Source: RHKX01 sp963820055 (lineage in GTDB: Bacteria > Actinomycetota > Thermoleophilia > Solirubrobacterales > 70-9). Taken from it: 64,000 bases of DNA. Under the pieces are notes generated by a model. It was not told the DNA's origin and searched no databases. It saw only the letters and a list, made by a program, of their open reading frames with translations. Location: assembly GCA_963820055.1 (NCBI GenBank), contig CAWFYJ010000006.1, positions 101,494 through 165,493 on the forward strand, in the 5' to 3' direction. Within the stretch, counting starts at the first letter, position 1, and each line of letters starts with the position of its first letter. A program made the translations under genes and the position numbers. Below, one piece after another: positions 49,077 through 59,404 of this stretch.

Positions 49077-52000
49077 GTGAGCCTTTCCGTGATCGCCGGA
49101 CCGCCCGGGTCGGGGCGCGGCAGCGAGGTCGTGGCGGCGTTCCGCGAAGCGCTCGACCATGACCCGGTGCTCGTCGCGCCGACGAGCGATGACGTCGACC
49201 GTCTCGAGCGCGAGCTCTGCGCGCTCCCCGGGGGCATCCTCGGCGGGACGATCACCAGCTTCCCCGGCCTGTTCGGAGAAGTTGCCCGTTCGCTCGGGAT
49301 CGCCGCGGCCGAGCGATTGACCGGCATCCAGCGGACCTGGCTGGCGCGGGGGGCGGCGGCGAGCACGGACCTTCGCCGCCTCGCCCGCTCGGCTCGCCGG
49401 GAGGGCTTCGCACCCGCCCTCGAGAGCCTGCTCGCCGACCTGCAGGCAGCCGGGCTCGACGCTGCCGGCTTCGCGGCGGCGGTCGAGGCGAGCGAGGATG
49501 CCGGTGCCTACGAACGGGAACTCGTCGCTCTGTTCGCGGCATACGAGCGGCTTCGCGACGCAACCGGCTCGATCGACGACCACCAGCTCGCCGCCGGCGC
49601 GACGGCGGCACTGAGGTCTGACCCGGGCTCCTGGAAAGCCCGGCCGGTCTTCCTCTACGGCTTCGACGACCTGACCCGCGAGCAGATCGAGCTGGTCGCG
49701 GCCCTTGCTGCCGCCGCTCCGGTCACCGTCACCGTCGCCTTCGAGGACCGCGCCGCGCTGTCGGCCCGCGCCGAGCTGCTCGGCGTCCTCCGCGACGAGC
49801 TCGGGGCCGAGGTGCAGGAGCGCGCGGCGGCCGACGACGACCGTCCGCCCACCCTCCGCCATCTCGAGCGCAACCTCTTCGAGGTCGACGCCGAGCGCGC
49901 CGAGCCGGACGGGTCGCTGCGCCTCCTCGAGGGCGCCGGCGAACGCGGCGAGGCGGAGCTGCTCGGCCGCAAGGTCGCCCGGCTCCTCGCCGACGGCACC
50001 GACCCCGATGAGATCGCGATCGCCGTCCGCAGCCCCGACCGTCAGGCGGCCATGATCTCCCGCACCCTGGCCCGGATGGGGATTCCCCTGGCGCCCGAGG
50101 CGAGCGTCCCGCTGTCGTCGACGGCGACGGGTGCGAGCCTCCTCGAGCTGATCGCGATCGCCCGCGGCGAGGGGACGGCCGCGACCGTCGTTTCGTTCCT
50201 GCGACGTCCGGCCCGGGCGCGGCCCGGAAGCGTCGACTGGCTCGAGCGGGACGTCCGGCGCGGCCGGATGGAGACCGCGGAGGAGGCCCTCACCGCGTGG
50301 GCCGGCGACCTCGACGAGCCGCGCCGCGTCTGGCCGCTCGACGCGCTGCTCGAAGCCGGCGACGACCCCGGCGCGATCGCCGGCGCCCTGGCGCGAACGG
50401 CGGCCGACGTCGCCGAGCGTCCCCACGCCCGCTCCGGGCTGGTCCCGTCGGGCGGCACCGCCGTCGAGATCCGCGCCGCAAGCGAGGTCGCCCGCGCCCT
50501 CGAGGAGGCGGTCGCGCTCGGCTCCGCCGGGCCGCGCACCCTCGTGGACTTCGCCGAGCTCCTCGCCCACGTGGAGGTCCCGCTCTGGCGCGGGCCGACC
50601 GAGGGCCGCGTCCGCATCCTCAGCCCCTACCGGCTCCGGGCGACCCGGGTCTCCCACCTGTTCGTCGCCGGGCTTGCCGATGGTTCGTTTCCGGCCGCAG
50701 GCGGCGCCGATCCGTTGCTCTCCGACGACCGCCGGCGCGCGCTCGGGCTGCACACGCGCACCGATCCCTCCGCCGAGGAGCGCTACCTCTTCTACACCTG
50801 CGTTGCGAAGCCGGAGGTCGGTCTGCACCTCTCCTATCCGGCGAGCGACGACTCCGGAGCCGAGGCGCCGCGCAGCCCGTTCGTCGACGAGGTCCGCGAC
50901 CTGCTCGCGCCGGCGCCGACGCCCGACTCCGCCGACGATCCGCTCGAAGCGGGCCTCGTCGAGCGGGCGTCGCTCGCCGACTTCGTCCCGGCCCCGGAGG
51001 ATGCGAGCGCGCCGCATGACCTCGCCAGGGCGCTCGCCGCGGTTCGCGGCGACCTCGACGCGCGGGCAGCCGCCCTCGAGCTGCCCGACGGAGCCGCCGA
51101 GCGGGCGCTCGATGCCGTCCGTTCCGCGTCCGAGCGGGTCGCGGCCGCCCGCGAGCCGGGGCCTCTCTCCCACCCCGACGTGCTGGCCGAGTTCGCCGGC
51201 CGCGAGATGTTCGGCGCCTCGACGCTCGAGGAGTACCTGGGCTGCTCATACCGCTGGTTCGCAGGCAAGGAGCTCCGCCCGCAGCGGATCGAGCCGGACG
51301 CCGATGCGCTCGAGTCCGGCGGCATCGTCCACGAGACGCTCGAGCGGCTCTTCCGCGATCCGCCCGGAGCCGACCCGCGACCCCGGCCGGAGACCTGCGG
51401 CCGGTGGATCGAGCGCGCCGGGGAACTCGTTCGCGCAGTCGCGGCCGAACGCGGCTGGAACCTCGATTCGGCGTCCGCGGCGATCTCGATCGCCCGCCTC
51501 GAGGCCGTCCTCGCCCGCTACATCCGCCGTGACGCCGACACCGGCGGCCCGATGATCCCCGACCCGGACCTGCTCGAGGCACGCTTCGGGGACGGGCCCG
51601 AGGATCGGTTCCCGCCCGCCGATCTCGGCACGTTCAAGCTCCACGGGGCGATCGACCGGATCGACGTGCTCGACGGACACGCCCTGATCCGCGACTACAA
51701 GCTCAGCGCGAGCGCCGTCGCCGGGGCCCGATTCTCGAAGGACGGGCGCCTGCAGCTGCCGCTCTACCTGCTCGCCGCCAAGGGGTTCGGCCTCGATCCG
51801 ATCGGGGCCGTCTACAACCCGCTCGCGGCCGGCAAGGACGACCGCCCGCGCGGCCTGCTCGACAAGGAGTACCGCGGAACGCTCATCCCCGGCGAGAAGG
51901 AGGCGCACGTCCGCAACGACTTCGTCGACCCCGAAGCGTTCGAGGGGGTGCTCGACACGGCCCTCACCGAGGCGACCGAGGTCGTCGCCCGCATCCGCGC

Positions 52001-52127
52001 CGGCCGGATCGCCCGCGATCCCCGCGACGGCAAGTGTCCGTCCTGGTGCACCCTCGCGCCCGTCTGCCGGGTCGAGCGCGGCATCCCGGCACCCGAGGAC
52101 GAGGACGACGAGGAGGAGATGCGGTGA
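49077..52127 (+). CDS. addB: AddB-like nuclease/helicase subunit
   Basis: A 1016-residue protein resembling the AddB/RexB subunit of double-strand-break resection complexes. The N-terminal motor has an altered Walker A, GPPGSGRGS (8-16), with Arg instead of the catalytic Lys, so ATP hydrolysis is doubtful. Helicase-like segments such as VSHLFVAGLADGSFPA follow. The C-terminal PD-(D/E)XK nuclease has IRDYKLS as its Asp-x-Lys pair, framed by Cys residues of an iron-sulfur staple (LGCSYRWFAG and KCPSWCTLAPVCR). GTG at 49077 directly precedes the motor domain. It overlaps the AddA-like gene as GTGA. Confidence 0.85.
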   Translation: MSLSVIAGPPGSGRGSEVVAAFREALDHDPVLVAPTSDDVDRLERELCALPGGILGGTITSFPGLFGEVARSLGIAAAERLTGIQRTWLARGAAASTDLRRLARSARREGFAPALESLLADLQAAGLDAAGFAAAVEASEDAGAYERELVALFAAYERLRDATGSIDDHQLAAGATAALRSDPGSWKARPVFLYGFDDLTREQIELVAALAAAAPVTVTVAFEDRAALSARAELLGVLRDELGAEVQERAAADDDRPPTLRHLERNLFEVDAERAEPDGSLRLLEGAGERGEAELLGRKVARLLADGTDPDEIAIAVRSPDRQAAMISRTLARMGIPLAPEASVPLSSTATGASLLELIAIARGEGTAATVVSFLRRPARARPGSVDWLERDVRRGRMETAEEALTAWAGDLDEPRRVWPLDALLEAGDDPGAIAGALARTAADVAERPHARSGLVPSGGTAVEIRAASEVARALEEAVALGSAGPRTLVDFAELLAHVEVPLWRGPTEGRVRILSPYRLRATRVSHLFVAGLADGSFPAAGGADPLLSDDRRRALGLHTRTDPSAEERYLFYTCVAKPEVGLHLSYPASDDSGAEAPRSPFVDEVRDLLAPAPTPDSADDPLEAGLVERASLADFVPAPEDASAPHDLARALAAVRGDLDARAAALELPDGAAERALDAVRSASERVAAAREPGPLSHPDVLAEFAGREMFGASTLEEYLGCSYRWFAGKELRPQRIEPDADALESGGIVHETLERLFRDPPGADPRPRPETCGRWIERAGELVRAVAAERGWNLDSASAAISIARLEAVLARYIRRDADTGGPMIPDPDLLEARFGDGPEDRFPPADLGTFKLHGAIDRIDVLDGHALIRDYKLSASAVAGARFSKDGRLQLPLYLLAAKGFGLDPIGAVYNPLAAGKDDRPRGLLDKEYRGTLIPGEKEAHVRNDFVDPEAFEGVLDTALTEATEVVARIRAGRIARDPRDGKCPSWCTLAPVCRVERGIPAPEDEDDEEEMR

Positions 52128-55100
52128 GCGATCACGAGCAGCTCAGCTTCGGCGCCGAGCCCGCCGAGACTCCCGGGCAGGACTCAGCCCCGGCGGCGCC
52201 GGCGCCGTCCCGCGAGGTGGGCCCCGCACCGACGGCCGAGCAGGCGGCCGCGATCGGCAATCGCGACCGCGACGTCTTCCTCGAGGCCGGTGCCGGCACC
52301 GGCAAGACCCGGGTGCTCGTCGAGCGCTACTGCGAGGCCATCGACGACGACGGGATCGAGCCGGAGCGGATCCTCGCCTTCACGTTCACCGAGAAGGCCG
52401 CGGCCGAGATGCGGCGGCGGGTTCGCGTCGAGCTGACGCGCCGCGCCGCGGATGCCGACGACGTCGCCCGCCGCTCGCGGCTGCAGGCGGCGGCGCGCGC
52501 CGGGGAGGCGGCTCCGATCACCACGATCCACGGCTTCTGCCGGCGGCTGCTCGCCTCGCACCCCGTCGCGGCGGGGCTGGACCCGCGGTTTCGGGTGCTC
52601 GACGCGGACGAGGCATCGCGGCTGGCCCGGTCGTGCTTCGACGAGGTCCTCGCCGAGCTCGCCGGTGCCGACGAAGCGATCGCGCTGACGGCGGCCGGCT
52701 ACCGGAACCGGCTCGGGTCGATGGTCCTCGCAGCCCATTCCGAACTCCGCAACCGAGGCGTGGTGGACCCGGTCCTTCCCGACATCGACGCGACCGCCAT
52801 CGACGGGCGCGAGGAGCCCGCGACCCCGGCGGAGGTCGAGGAGATCACGCGCGGCTACGAGTCGCTGCGCCGTCTCCTGGCGGCGTTCGCTACCCGATTC
52901 GACGAGCGCAAGGCGGAGCCGGTCCGCGGTCGACTTCGACGACCTCCAGCTGCTCGCGCTCGAGCTGCTCCGCCACAACGAAGCGATCGCCGCCGCACAG
53001 CGGGCGCGCTTCGACCACCTGCTCGTCGACGAGTTCCAGGACACGAGCCCGATCCAGGTCGAGCTCGTGCGGATGCTGGCGGGACCGGAGACGAGGACGT
53101 TCACGGTCGGCGACGCGGCCCAGTCCATCTACGCGTTCCGGGGGGCCGATCTGGAGAGCTTCCGGAAGGTCAGGCGCCGGCTCGCCGAGGGCGACGGCGG
53201 GACGGCCATGCTCGGGCTCACCGGGAGCTTCCGGTCCACCCCCGACGTCCTCGCGGCCGTCAACCTGATCGGGGCCGAACTGCTCGGCGACTACGTCCCG
53301 CTCGCGGTCGGCAGGGATCCGAAGCCGCCCTCGGGCCCGGCCGGGCCGGCGGTCGAGATCCTCCTCACGCAGGCGAAAGGATGGGGCGAGGCGGAGGCCG
53401 GAACGCAGATCGAGACCGTCGCCACCGACACCCCGCAGAACCGGATCGCCGAGGCCCGCTCGCTCGCGGCCCGCCTTCGCGAGCTCGCCGACGACGGCGT
53501 CGAGCCCGGCTCGATGGTGCTGCTCCTGCGGGCGTTCACGCACGTCGACGCCTACGCCGAGGCGCTCGAGCTCGCCGGCCTCGATCCGTACGTCGTCGGC
53601 GGTCGCGGCTACTGGTCCTCCCAGCAGGTCACCGATGCCCTCTGCCTGCTCGGCTGCGTGGCCAACCCACTCGACGACGACGCACTGCTCGGCGCCCTCG
53701 CTTCGCCGGCGGCCGCGATCGGCCCGGACGCACTCTGGATGCTGCGGAGGATCGCCGGCCGCCGGCATCTCTGGGCCGCCGTCGAGTCGGTCCTCGCCGA
53801 GCCAACCGACGACGACACCGCCGCCGAGAGTGACGATCCGGAGCGCGACGCCGAACAGGAGCGCTGGACGGCGCTGCTCCCGGGGGCGGATCGGTCGCGA
53901 CTGCGGACCTTCCATGCGACCCTGACGACGCTCCGCGCCGAGGCCGCGAGCCTTCCCCTCGACGAGCTGACCGAGCGGACGCTCGAGGCATTCGGCTACG
54001 ACCTCGCCGCGCTGCTCATGGACGACGGTCTGCGCCGGACCGCGAACCTGCTGAAGCTCGTCCGCCTCGCGGCCGAGTTCGAGGCCCATGAGGGCCGCGA
54101 TCTGCGGGCCTTCCTCGAGCAGGCCACCGATCGCGCCGCGCTGACCGACCGCGAGGCCGAGGCCGCCGTAGCCGCCGAGGACCATGCCGGGGTCAGGGTG
54201 ATGACCGTCCACGCCGCCAAGGGCCTCGAGTTCGACTGCGTCGCGGTGGCCGATCTCGGCCGCAAGCTCGCCGCGGGCGGTCATCCGCCGCTGCTCCGGC
54301 TCGCCTACGACGACGGCGGCGAGGCACCCCGGATCGGCCTGCGGCTCGCCAGGGCGGGAGCGACGACGATCGACCTCGCCGGCTACCGGGAGCTCAACGA
54401 TCTCGCTGCCGACGCCGAGGCCGAGGAGACCGGGCGTCTCGCCTACGTCGCCGCGAGCCGCGCCCGATCGCGTTTGCTGCTGAGCGGCACGATCGACCCC
54501 GAAAAGGACGTCGCGGCCAGCGATCTGCCCCTCCGCCGCCGCTCGGTTCTGAGCACCCTCCTCCCCGCCCTCGGAGCGAGCGGAGCCGACGGTGAGGTCG
54601 TCGAGGCGGCGCCGCCGGCGACGTTGCCCGGCGTTGCGACACCCGGGGCGGCGCCGGTGCCGATCTCGATCCGGATGACCGGAGCCGGAGCCGAGAGCGC
54701 CCGCCGTCTCTCCACCGACAGGCGGACCGGCTCGACGCCGCCCCCTCCGGTCGGAGGGGCCCCGCCGATGCTGGCCCTCGCCGAACGCGGTACGGCGGCG
54801 GCCCGCAACCTCTCCTACGCCGCACTCGCCGACTACGGCCGCTGCGGCTACCGGTTCCTGGCCGAGCGGATCCTCCGCCTCGGCGACGACGAGTCCGCCA
54901 CGAGCGGTAACGGCAACGGGGCCGGACCTTCCGGGATGGCGTTCGGGCGGGCCGTCCACGAGCTCCTCGAGTGGTCCTGCCGCAACGACTGGAGGATGCC
55001 CCCGCCGGAGGTCGTGGCCGCCGCGACCGGCGGCGAAGGGTTCGGCGAGGCGGGCGCCGAGCGCGCCGCCGCACTGGTGAGCGCCTGGATCGAATCGCCG

Positions 55101-55586
55101 CTGCTCGCCGAGCTGACCGAGACTGGGGCCACATTCCGTCCCGAGGTGCCGTTCCGAGTCGGACTCGGCGAGCGGACCGTCATCCGCGGCACGATCGACC
55201 TGCTCGTCATCCGGCCCGGGAAGGCGCCGCTGTTCATCGACTACAAGACCGACACCGTCGAGCCGGGCGCGGACCCCGTGCTCCGCGAGGCGTACGACAT
55301 GCAGCGCCTCCTCTACGCGGCCGCGATCGCCGACGCGACCGGCGCCGGCGAGGCCGCCAGCGCCTACGTCTTCCTGCAGGCGCCCGATCGACCGATCCGG
55401 GCCGATCACGACGGCCCGGCGATCGCGGCCGGCCGGGCGTTCGTCGGGGAGCGCGTCGCTCGGATCCGCGACGGCGACTTCAGCCCGACCGCGGACCCCG
55501 GTCCCTCCCTCTGCCACGACTGCCCCGCGCGGGCGCGGCTCTGCCCCTACCCGCCCGAGCTCACGATGGGCGTTCCGGCGGGATGA
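52124..55586 (+). pseudogene. addA: AddA-like UvrD helicase-nuclease, frameshifted
   Basis: Encodes a UvrD/RecB-type helicase with a C-terminal nuclease, about 1150 residues. Walker A is EAGAGTGKT (Lys61); motif Ia is LAFTFTEKAAAEMRRR and TTIHGFCRRLLA follows. Near 52917-52931 the frame moves by +1: the first part ends at FDERKAE, the second resumes at SAVDFDDLQLLALELL and continues through HLLVDEFQDTSPIQ (motif II), DAAQSIYAFRGAD, MTVHAAKGLEFDCV and AYVAASRAR. The nuclease has FIDYKTDTVE, with Cys ligands in GRCGYRF and LCHDCPARARLCPYP. Both parts look functional, so one surplus base, possibly a sequence error, is likely. Confidence 0.85.
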
Positions 55587-56164
55587 GTTCCGCGGTGTTC
55601 GCCTACGGGTCGCTCGTGTCCCGGCCGAGCGCCGCGGCGACCCTCGGCCGCGACGACGTCGAGATCCGCCCGGCGAGCCTGCGCGGCCACGTCCGTAGCT
55701 TCAGCCTCGCCCGCGACAACCGCGCCTGCGAGAAGACGTTCGCCCGCCGCGGCGACGGCTGGATCCCCGACCTCGTCCTCGCGCTCAACGTCGCCGCCGC
55801 GACCGGGAACGATCTGGTCAGCGGCGCCCTCCTGACCGTCACCGAGGCCGAGCTCGAGCGGCTCGACGTGCGCGAGATCCGCTACCGGCGGATCGACGTC
55901 TCCGATGCCGTCGAGGCGGAGGGCGACCTGCCGACGGGGCGCATCCACACCTACGTCGCCCGGCCGGAGCACCACGCCCCGGAGCCGCCGCCCGGGGCCG
56001 TCATCCTCGCCAGCTACGAGCGGACGGTGGAGGCGGCGTTCGCCGGGCTCGGCCCGGGCGAGCTCGACCGCTACCGGGCGACCACGCTGCCGAGCCCGGC
56101 CGAGCGGATCGAGGCCGACCTGGTCGCGGACGCGATCCCGGAGGGGAACCCGCGCGAATGGTGA
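55583..56164 (+). CDS. Gamma-glutamylcyclotransferase-like protein
   Basis: A 193-residue protein of the GGCT-like fold. The substrate loop FAYGSLVSRPSAAATLGRD (YGSL motif) is at 7-12 and a conserved Glu region lies in TEAELERLDVREIRYRR near 90. Family members cyclise gamma-glutamyl amines to 5-oxoproline or act on related side chains. The ATG overlaps the AddA-like stop (ATGA). The link with DNA repair is probably only positional. Confidence 0.78.
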   Translation: MSSAVFAYGSLVSRPSAAATLGRDDVEIRPASLRGHVRSFSLARDNRACEKTFARRGDGWIPDLVLALNVAAATGNDLVSGALLTVTEAELERLDVREIRYRRIDVSDAVEAEGDLPTGRIHTYVARPEHHAPEPPPGAVILASYERTVEAAFAGLGPGELDRYRATTLPSPAERIEADLVADAIPEGNPREW

Positions 56165-56207
56165 GCGGCTCGGAGGCCGTCGGCGCCGGGCCGGCGGCCC
56201 GGACCGG

Positions 56208-56579
56208 TCAGTCGTCGGCGCGCCACTCCTGCGCCCAGTCGTAGAGCGCTCGGAGCGCCGGCACCAGCGCCGTCCCCGACTCGCTGAGCCGGTAGGAGAC
56301 GCGAGCGGGCTGCCCGGCGTGGACGGCGCGCTCGATCAGGCCCTCGCTCTCGAGCTCGCGAAGCCGCTGCGAGAGCAGGCGGTCGGAGACCTTCGGGACC
56401 GCAGCGGCGACGTCGCTGAAGTAGCGGGGGCCGTCGATGAGGCTGAAGAGGATCGCGCCGCTCCAGCGACGTCCGACCAGCTCGATCGCCTCGTGGTAAC
56501 GATGGCAGACGACGACGGGAGGGGTGGCGGCCGGCGGGGGCGCCATGTCGGCACCGGCTTCGACGGAGCGGGCTTCCAC
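56208..56579 (-). CDS. HxlR family transcriptional regulator
   Basis: A 123-residue winged-helix regulator of the HxlR type. Landmarks are HEAIELVGRRWSGAILFSLIDGPRYFSDVAAAVPKVSDRLLSQRLRELESEGLI, which spans the HTH and recognition helix, and ARVSYRLSESGTAL, the wing. No Cys switch is present. The start could be the ATG at 56579 or the internal one at 56546. Its target is not evident. Confidence 0.88.
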   Translation of the reverse strand: MEARSVEAGADMAPPPAATPPVVVCHRYHEAIELVGRRWSGAILFSLIDGPRYFSDVAAAVPKVSDRLLSQRLRELESEGLIERAVHAGQPARVSYRLSESGTALVPALRALYDWAQEWRADD

Positions 56580-56739
56580 CGGTTCAGGGTAGCGGAGCGC
56601 TCCCTTGGCCCCGGCGTTATGTGGGACGGGCTATCCCGCACGCCGTGGGCGATTCCGGCTCGTCACGCTTGACGGGGCAGTACCCTTTAGCGCCCGCGGC
56701 CACCCGTCCCCTACTTTAAACCGGGTTGCCTACGAACAC

Positions 56740-58461
56740 GTGACCCAGAACTCAAGCTCGGTAGCCAAGCGGAGAAGGTTGCTGCTCGTGCCGCTCGCGG
56801 TGCTCTGCGTCGCCGCCTTCATCGCCGGCGCCGCGGTCGCCGGCGGGTCCGCAGAGCGCGACGCGGCGGACCGCTTCGCGCAGGCGTGGGCCGACGGCGA
56901 CTACGACGCCATGTACGCCGAACTCAACGCCGACTCCCAGTCGAAGTACTCTCGCGACGACTTCGAGGCGGCCTATGCGGACGCCGTCGCGACGTCGACC
57001 GCCACCGCGACCACGATCGGCGACCTGAGCGGTCCCGAGAGTCGCGACGGGCAGGACGTCGTGATCGTCCCGGCGACCGTTCAGACCTCGGCCTTCGGCG
57101 AGGTCAGCGGCGACGTCGAGGTTCCGGTCGCCGACGAGGGCGTGAGCTGGCAGCCGAACCTGGTCTTTCCCGGCCTCGCCCCGGGCGACAAACTGGTCGC
57201 CCAGACGAAGGTCGGAAAGCGGGCACCGATCCTCGCGCAGGACGGCTCCGTCCTCGCCAGCGGCCCGGCGACCGCGCGCACCACGAACGGCAGCGGCGGG
57301 ATCGTCACCGGCGAGACCGGCATCCCGGGCAAGAAGCTGGCCGAGCAGCTTCAGGCGGACGGCTACCCGGAGGGGATCTCGACCGGCACGAGCGGTCTCG
57401 AGCTCGCCTTCGACGCGACGCTGGCGGGAAGCCCCGGCGGCAAGCTCCTTGCCGCCGGCGACGGGGGCAAGACCGTGCTCGCCAAGCGCGCCCCGACGCC
57501 GGGCAAGCCGCTGAAGACGACTATCGACGCGAATCTCCAGGATGCGACGGCAGCCGCCCTGGGCTCGACCTTCGGCGGCGCCGCGGTCCTCGACGCGAGA
57601 AACGGCAACGTCCTCGCGCTCGCCGGCCTCGCACTGTCCGCGCCCCAGCCCCCGGGCTCGACCTTCAAGGTCATCACGGCGACGGCGGCGCTCGAAGACG
57701 GCGCCACGTCGCTCGACGAGCAGTTCCCGGTCGAGACGAGCACCGTCGCCGGGGGCCGCGAGATCGCCAACGCCTACGACGAGAGCTGCGGCGGCAGCCT
57801 GATCGCCAGCTTCGCGCAATCGTGCAACACGGTCTTCGCCCCGCTCGGCGTCCGGATCGGCGGCAAGAAGCTCGTCGACGAGGCCGAGCAGTACGGGTTC
57901 AACTCCCCGCCGACGATCTACAACCCGAAGTCGCTGGCACTGACCCAGCCCCCGGAGAGCTCGATTCCGAACCCGCTCGCCAGCGACACCGACGTCGCGG
58001 TCAGCTCGATCGGTCAGGGCGAGGTCCTGGCCACACCGCTCGAGATGGCCTCGATCGCCCAGACCGTTGCCAACAAGGGCGTTCGCTCGCCGACCGCGAT
58101 GGTCAAGGACAACGAGCTCGCCGGCGACTACCCGGACGTCGAGGTGATGCCTTCCGGCGTCGCCGACGACATGAAGAAGATGATGATCGAGGTCGTCAAC
58201 TCGGGGACCGGGACGTCTGCGGCGCTGCCCGACGCTCAGGTGGCCGGGAAGACCGGCACCGCGGAGCTCGGGACGACCACCAACGCCGGGCCCGTGGCGC
58301 CGGGCGAAGACCCCGAACTCGACGTCGATGCCTGGTTCACGGCCTTCGCGCCGGCCGACAAGCCGAAGCTCGCCGTCGCGGTGATGGTCGTCAATGCCCC
58401 CGGCGACGGCGGCACCGTCGCGGCGCCGATCGCACGCGAGATCCTGACCGCCGGCCTCTAG
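56740..58461 (+). CDS. Penicillin-binding transpeptidase with MecA_N-like domain
   Basis: A 573-residue class-B-type penicillin-binding protein. An N-terminal anchor (about 10-32) is followed by an NTF2-like domain (RDAADRFAQAWADGDYDAMYAELNADSQSKYSRDDFEAAY) of the MecA_N kind, a linker domain and the transpeptidase. Active-site motifs are Ser307-TF-Lys310 (GSTFK), Ser361-Cys-Asn363 and Lys504-Thr-Gly506 (KTGTAE). It cross-links peptidoglycan. The MecA_N-type domain also occurs in low-affinity PBP2a but is widespread in actinobacterial PbpA-like proteins, so resistance cannot be inferred. GTG at 56740 precedes the basic/hydrophobic anchor. Confidence 0.9.
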   Translation: MTQNSSSVAKRRRLLLVPLAVLCVAAFIAGAAVAGGSAERDAADRFAQAWADGDYDAMYAELNADSQSKYSRDDFEAAYADAVATSTATATTIGDLSGPESRDGQDVVIVPATVQTSAFGEVSGDVEVPVADEGVSWQPNLVFPGLAPGDKLVAQTKVGKRAPILAQDGSVLASGPATARTTNGSGGIVTGETGIPGKKLAEQLQADGYPEGISTGTSGLELAFDATLAGSPGGKLLAAGDGGKTVLAKRAPTPGKPLKTTIDANLQDATAAALGSTFGGAAVLDARNGNVLALAGLALSAPQPPGSTFKVITATAALEDGATSLDEQFPVETSTVAGGREIANAYDESCGGSLIASFAQSCNTVFAPLGVRIGGKKLVDEAEQYGFNSPPTIYNPKSLALTQPPESSIPNPLASDTDVAVSSIGQGEVLATPLEMASIAQTVANKGVRSPTAMVKDNELAGDYPDVEVMPSGVADDMKKMMIEVVNSGTGTSAALPDAQVAGKTGTAELGTTTNAGPVAPGEDPELDVDAWFTAFAPADKPKLAVAVMVVNAPGDGGTVAAPIAREILTAGL

Positions 58462-58477
58462 GCGCCGGCTCCAGGGG

Positions 58478-58789
58478 TCACCTCCGGGTCGGGTAGCCGA
58501 AGGCGACGCCGACGAGGACGACGATCCCGCCGATCAATGCGACGAGGCCGCCGACCGAGTCGGTCGCGAGCGACAGGAGCGCACCGAGCACCGAGAGGAT
58601 CGCTCCCGAGGCGAGCAGCGACCACCAGCCGTTGCCCTGGCCGCGCCCGGCCGGGGCGGTCAGCACCGTGCCGAGGATGACCGCGGCCAGCCCGATCAGG
58701 TCGGCGGCGGTGCCGAGGACGCCGAGCAGGATGGCGACGGCACCGGCTCCGGCGAGGAGCAACGCGCCCTGGACGAAGCGCCGGGTCAA
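58478..58789 (-). CDS. Small membrane protein, four helices
   Basis: A 103-residue hydrophobic protein with two pairs of transmembrane segments (about 8-27, 30-46, 58-76, 80-98) separated by a Gly-rich cytoplasmic loop (APAGRGQGNGWW). TTG start. No family recognised. Convergent with the transpeptidase gene. Confidence 0.65.
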   Translation of the reverse strand: MTRRFVQGALLLAGAGAVAILLGVLGTAADLIGLAAVILGTVLTAPAGRGQGNGWWSLLASGAILSVLGALLSLATDSVGGLVALIGGIVVLVGVAFGYPTRR

Positions 58790-58837
58790 GACAGCCTCAC
58801 GGTGTGTGTTCCGCCCCCGGACCCGCGACCGGCGGGA

Positions 58838-59377
58838 CTAGAGGTCGAGGACGATCTCGCCGACCTCATCCGGTCCCGGGATCTGGAGGACCAGCGGGCG
58901 ATTCTCGTTTGCGCCCTCGTCGATCGCGAAGAGGATGAGCGAGCCCTCGACCGGGCCGTTCCTGGCGGGCGTCTCCGGGCCGGGAGTGGTGTCGCCGGGA
59001 AGGATCGGGGTGCCGCCGACAAGGGCCCAGTCGTTGCGCAGCGGGACCTGGTTGTAGATCGTCCCGCGGGTGTCGACGATCCGGAAGGGATTCGGCACGA
59101 CGGCTGCCTGGTCGCCCTGGTTGGTCACCTGCATGAAGACCCCGAGGTATTCCTGGTTCGGGCGCAGCGGCGGCGCGCCCTCGAGGTAGGCCGCGTCCTC
59201 GGGCGAGAAGCGGTTGAGCTCGCGGGTGATCTGGATGCTGTAGCCGAGATCGCCGAGGACGAGGGCCTCGCCCTCCTTGGCCTCGGCGGTCTCCTCCTCG
59301 CCGCAGCCGGAGGCCGCAAGGCCGAACCCGATCAGGGCGAGGGCGAGCAACGGAAGGATTAGGAGTCGGCGGCGCAT
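58838..59377 (-). CDS. Lipoprotein with DUF4352-like beta-sandwich
   Basis: A 179-residue lipoprotein with lipobox AASGC. The mature domain has an immunoglobulin-like pattern: LRPNQEYLGVFMQVTNQGDQAAVVPNPFRIVDTRGTIYNQVPL and GSLILFAIDEGANENRPLVLQIPGPDEVGEIVLDL, which matches the DUF4352 group of extracytoplasmic proteins. TAGACT (59393-59388) is ten bases before ATG, a leaderless arrangement. Function unknown. Confidence 0.8.
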   Translation of the reverse strand: MRRRLLILPLLALALIGFGLAASGCGEEETAEAKEGEALVLGDLGYSIQITRELNRFSPEDAAYLEGAPPLRPNQEYLGVFMQVTNQGDQAAVVPNPFRIVDTRGTIYNQVPLRNDWALVGGTPILPGDTTPGPETPARNGPVEGSLILFAIDEGANENRPLVLQIPGPDEVGEIVLDL

Positions 59378-59404
59378 CGGCGGCGAAAGTCTATCGGCGC
59401 GGGC

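Noticed and set aside
52890..55517. 875-codon antisense open frame over the AddA-like gene
   Set aside because: Shadow frame produced by high GC and strong third-position bias; its translation is Arg/Gly/Val-rich and the sense strand has clear helicase and nuclease motifs.
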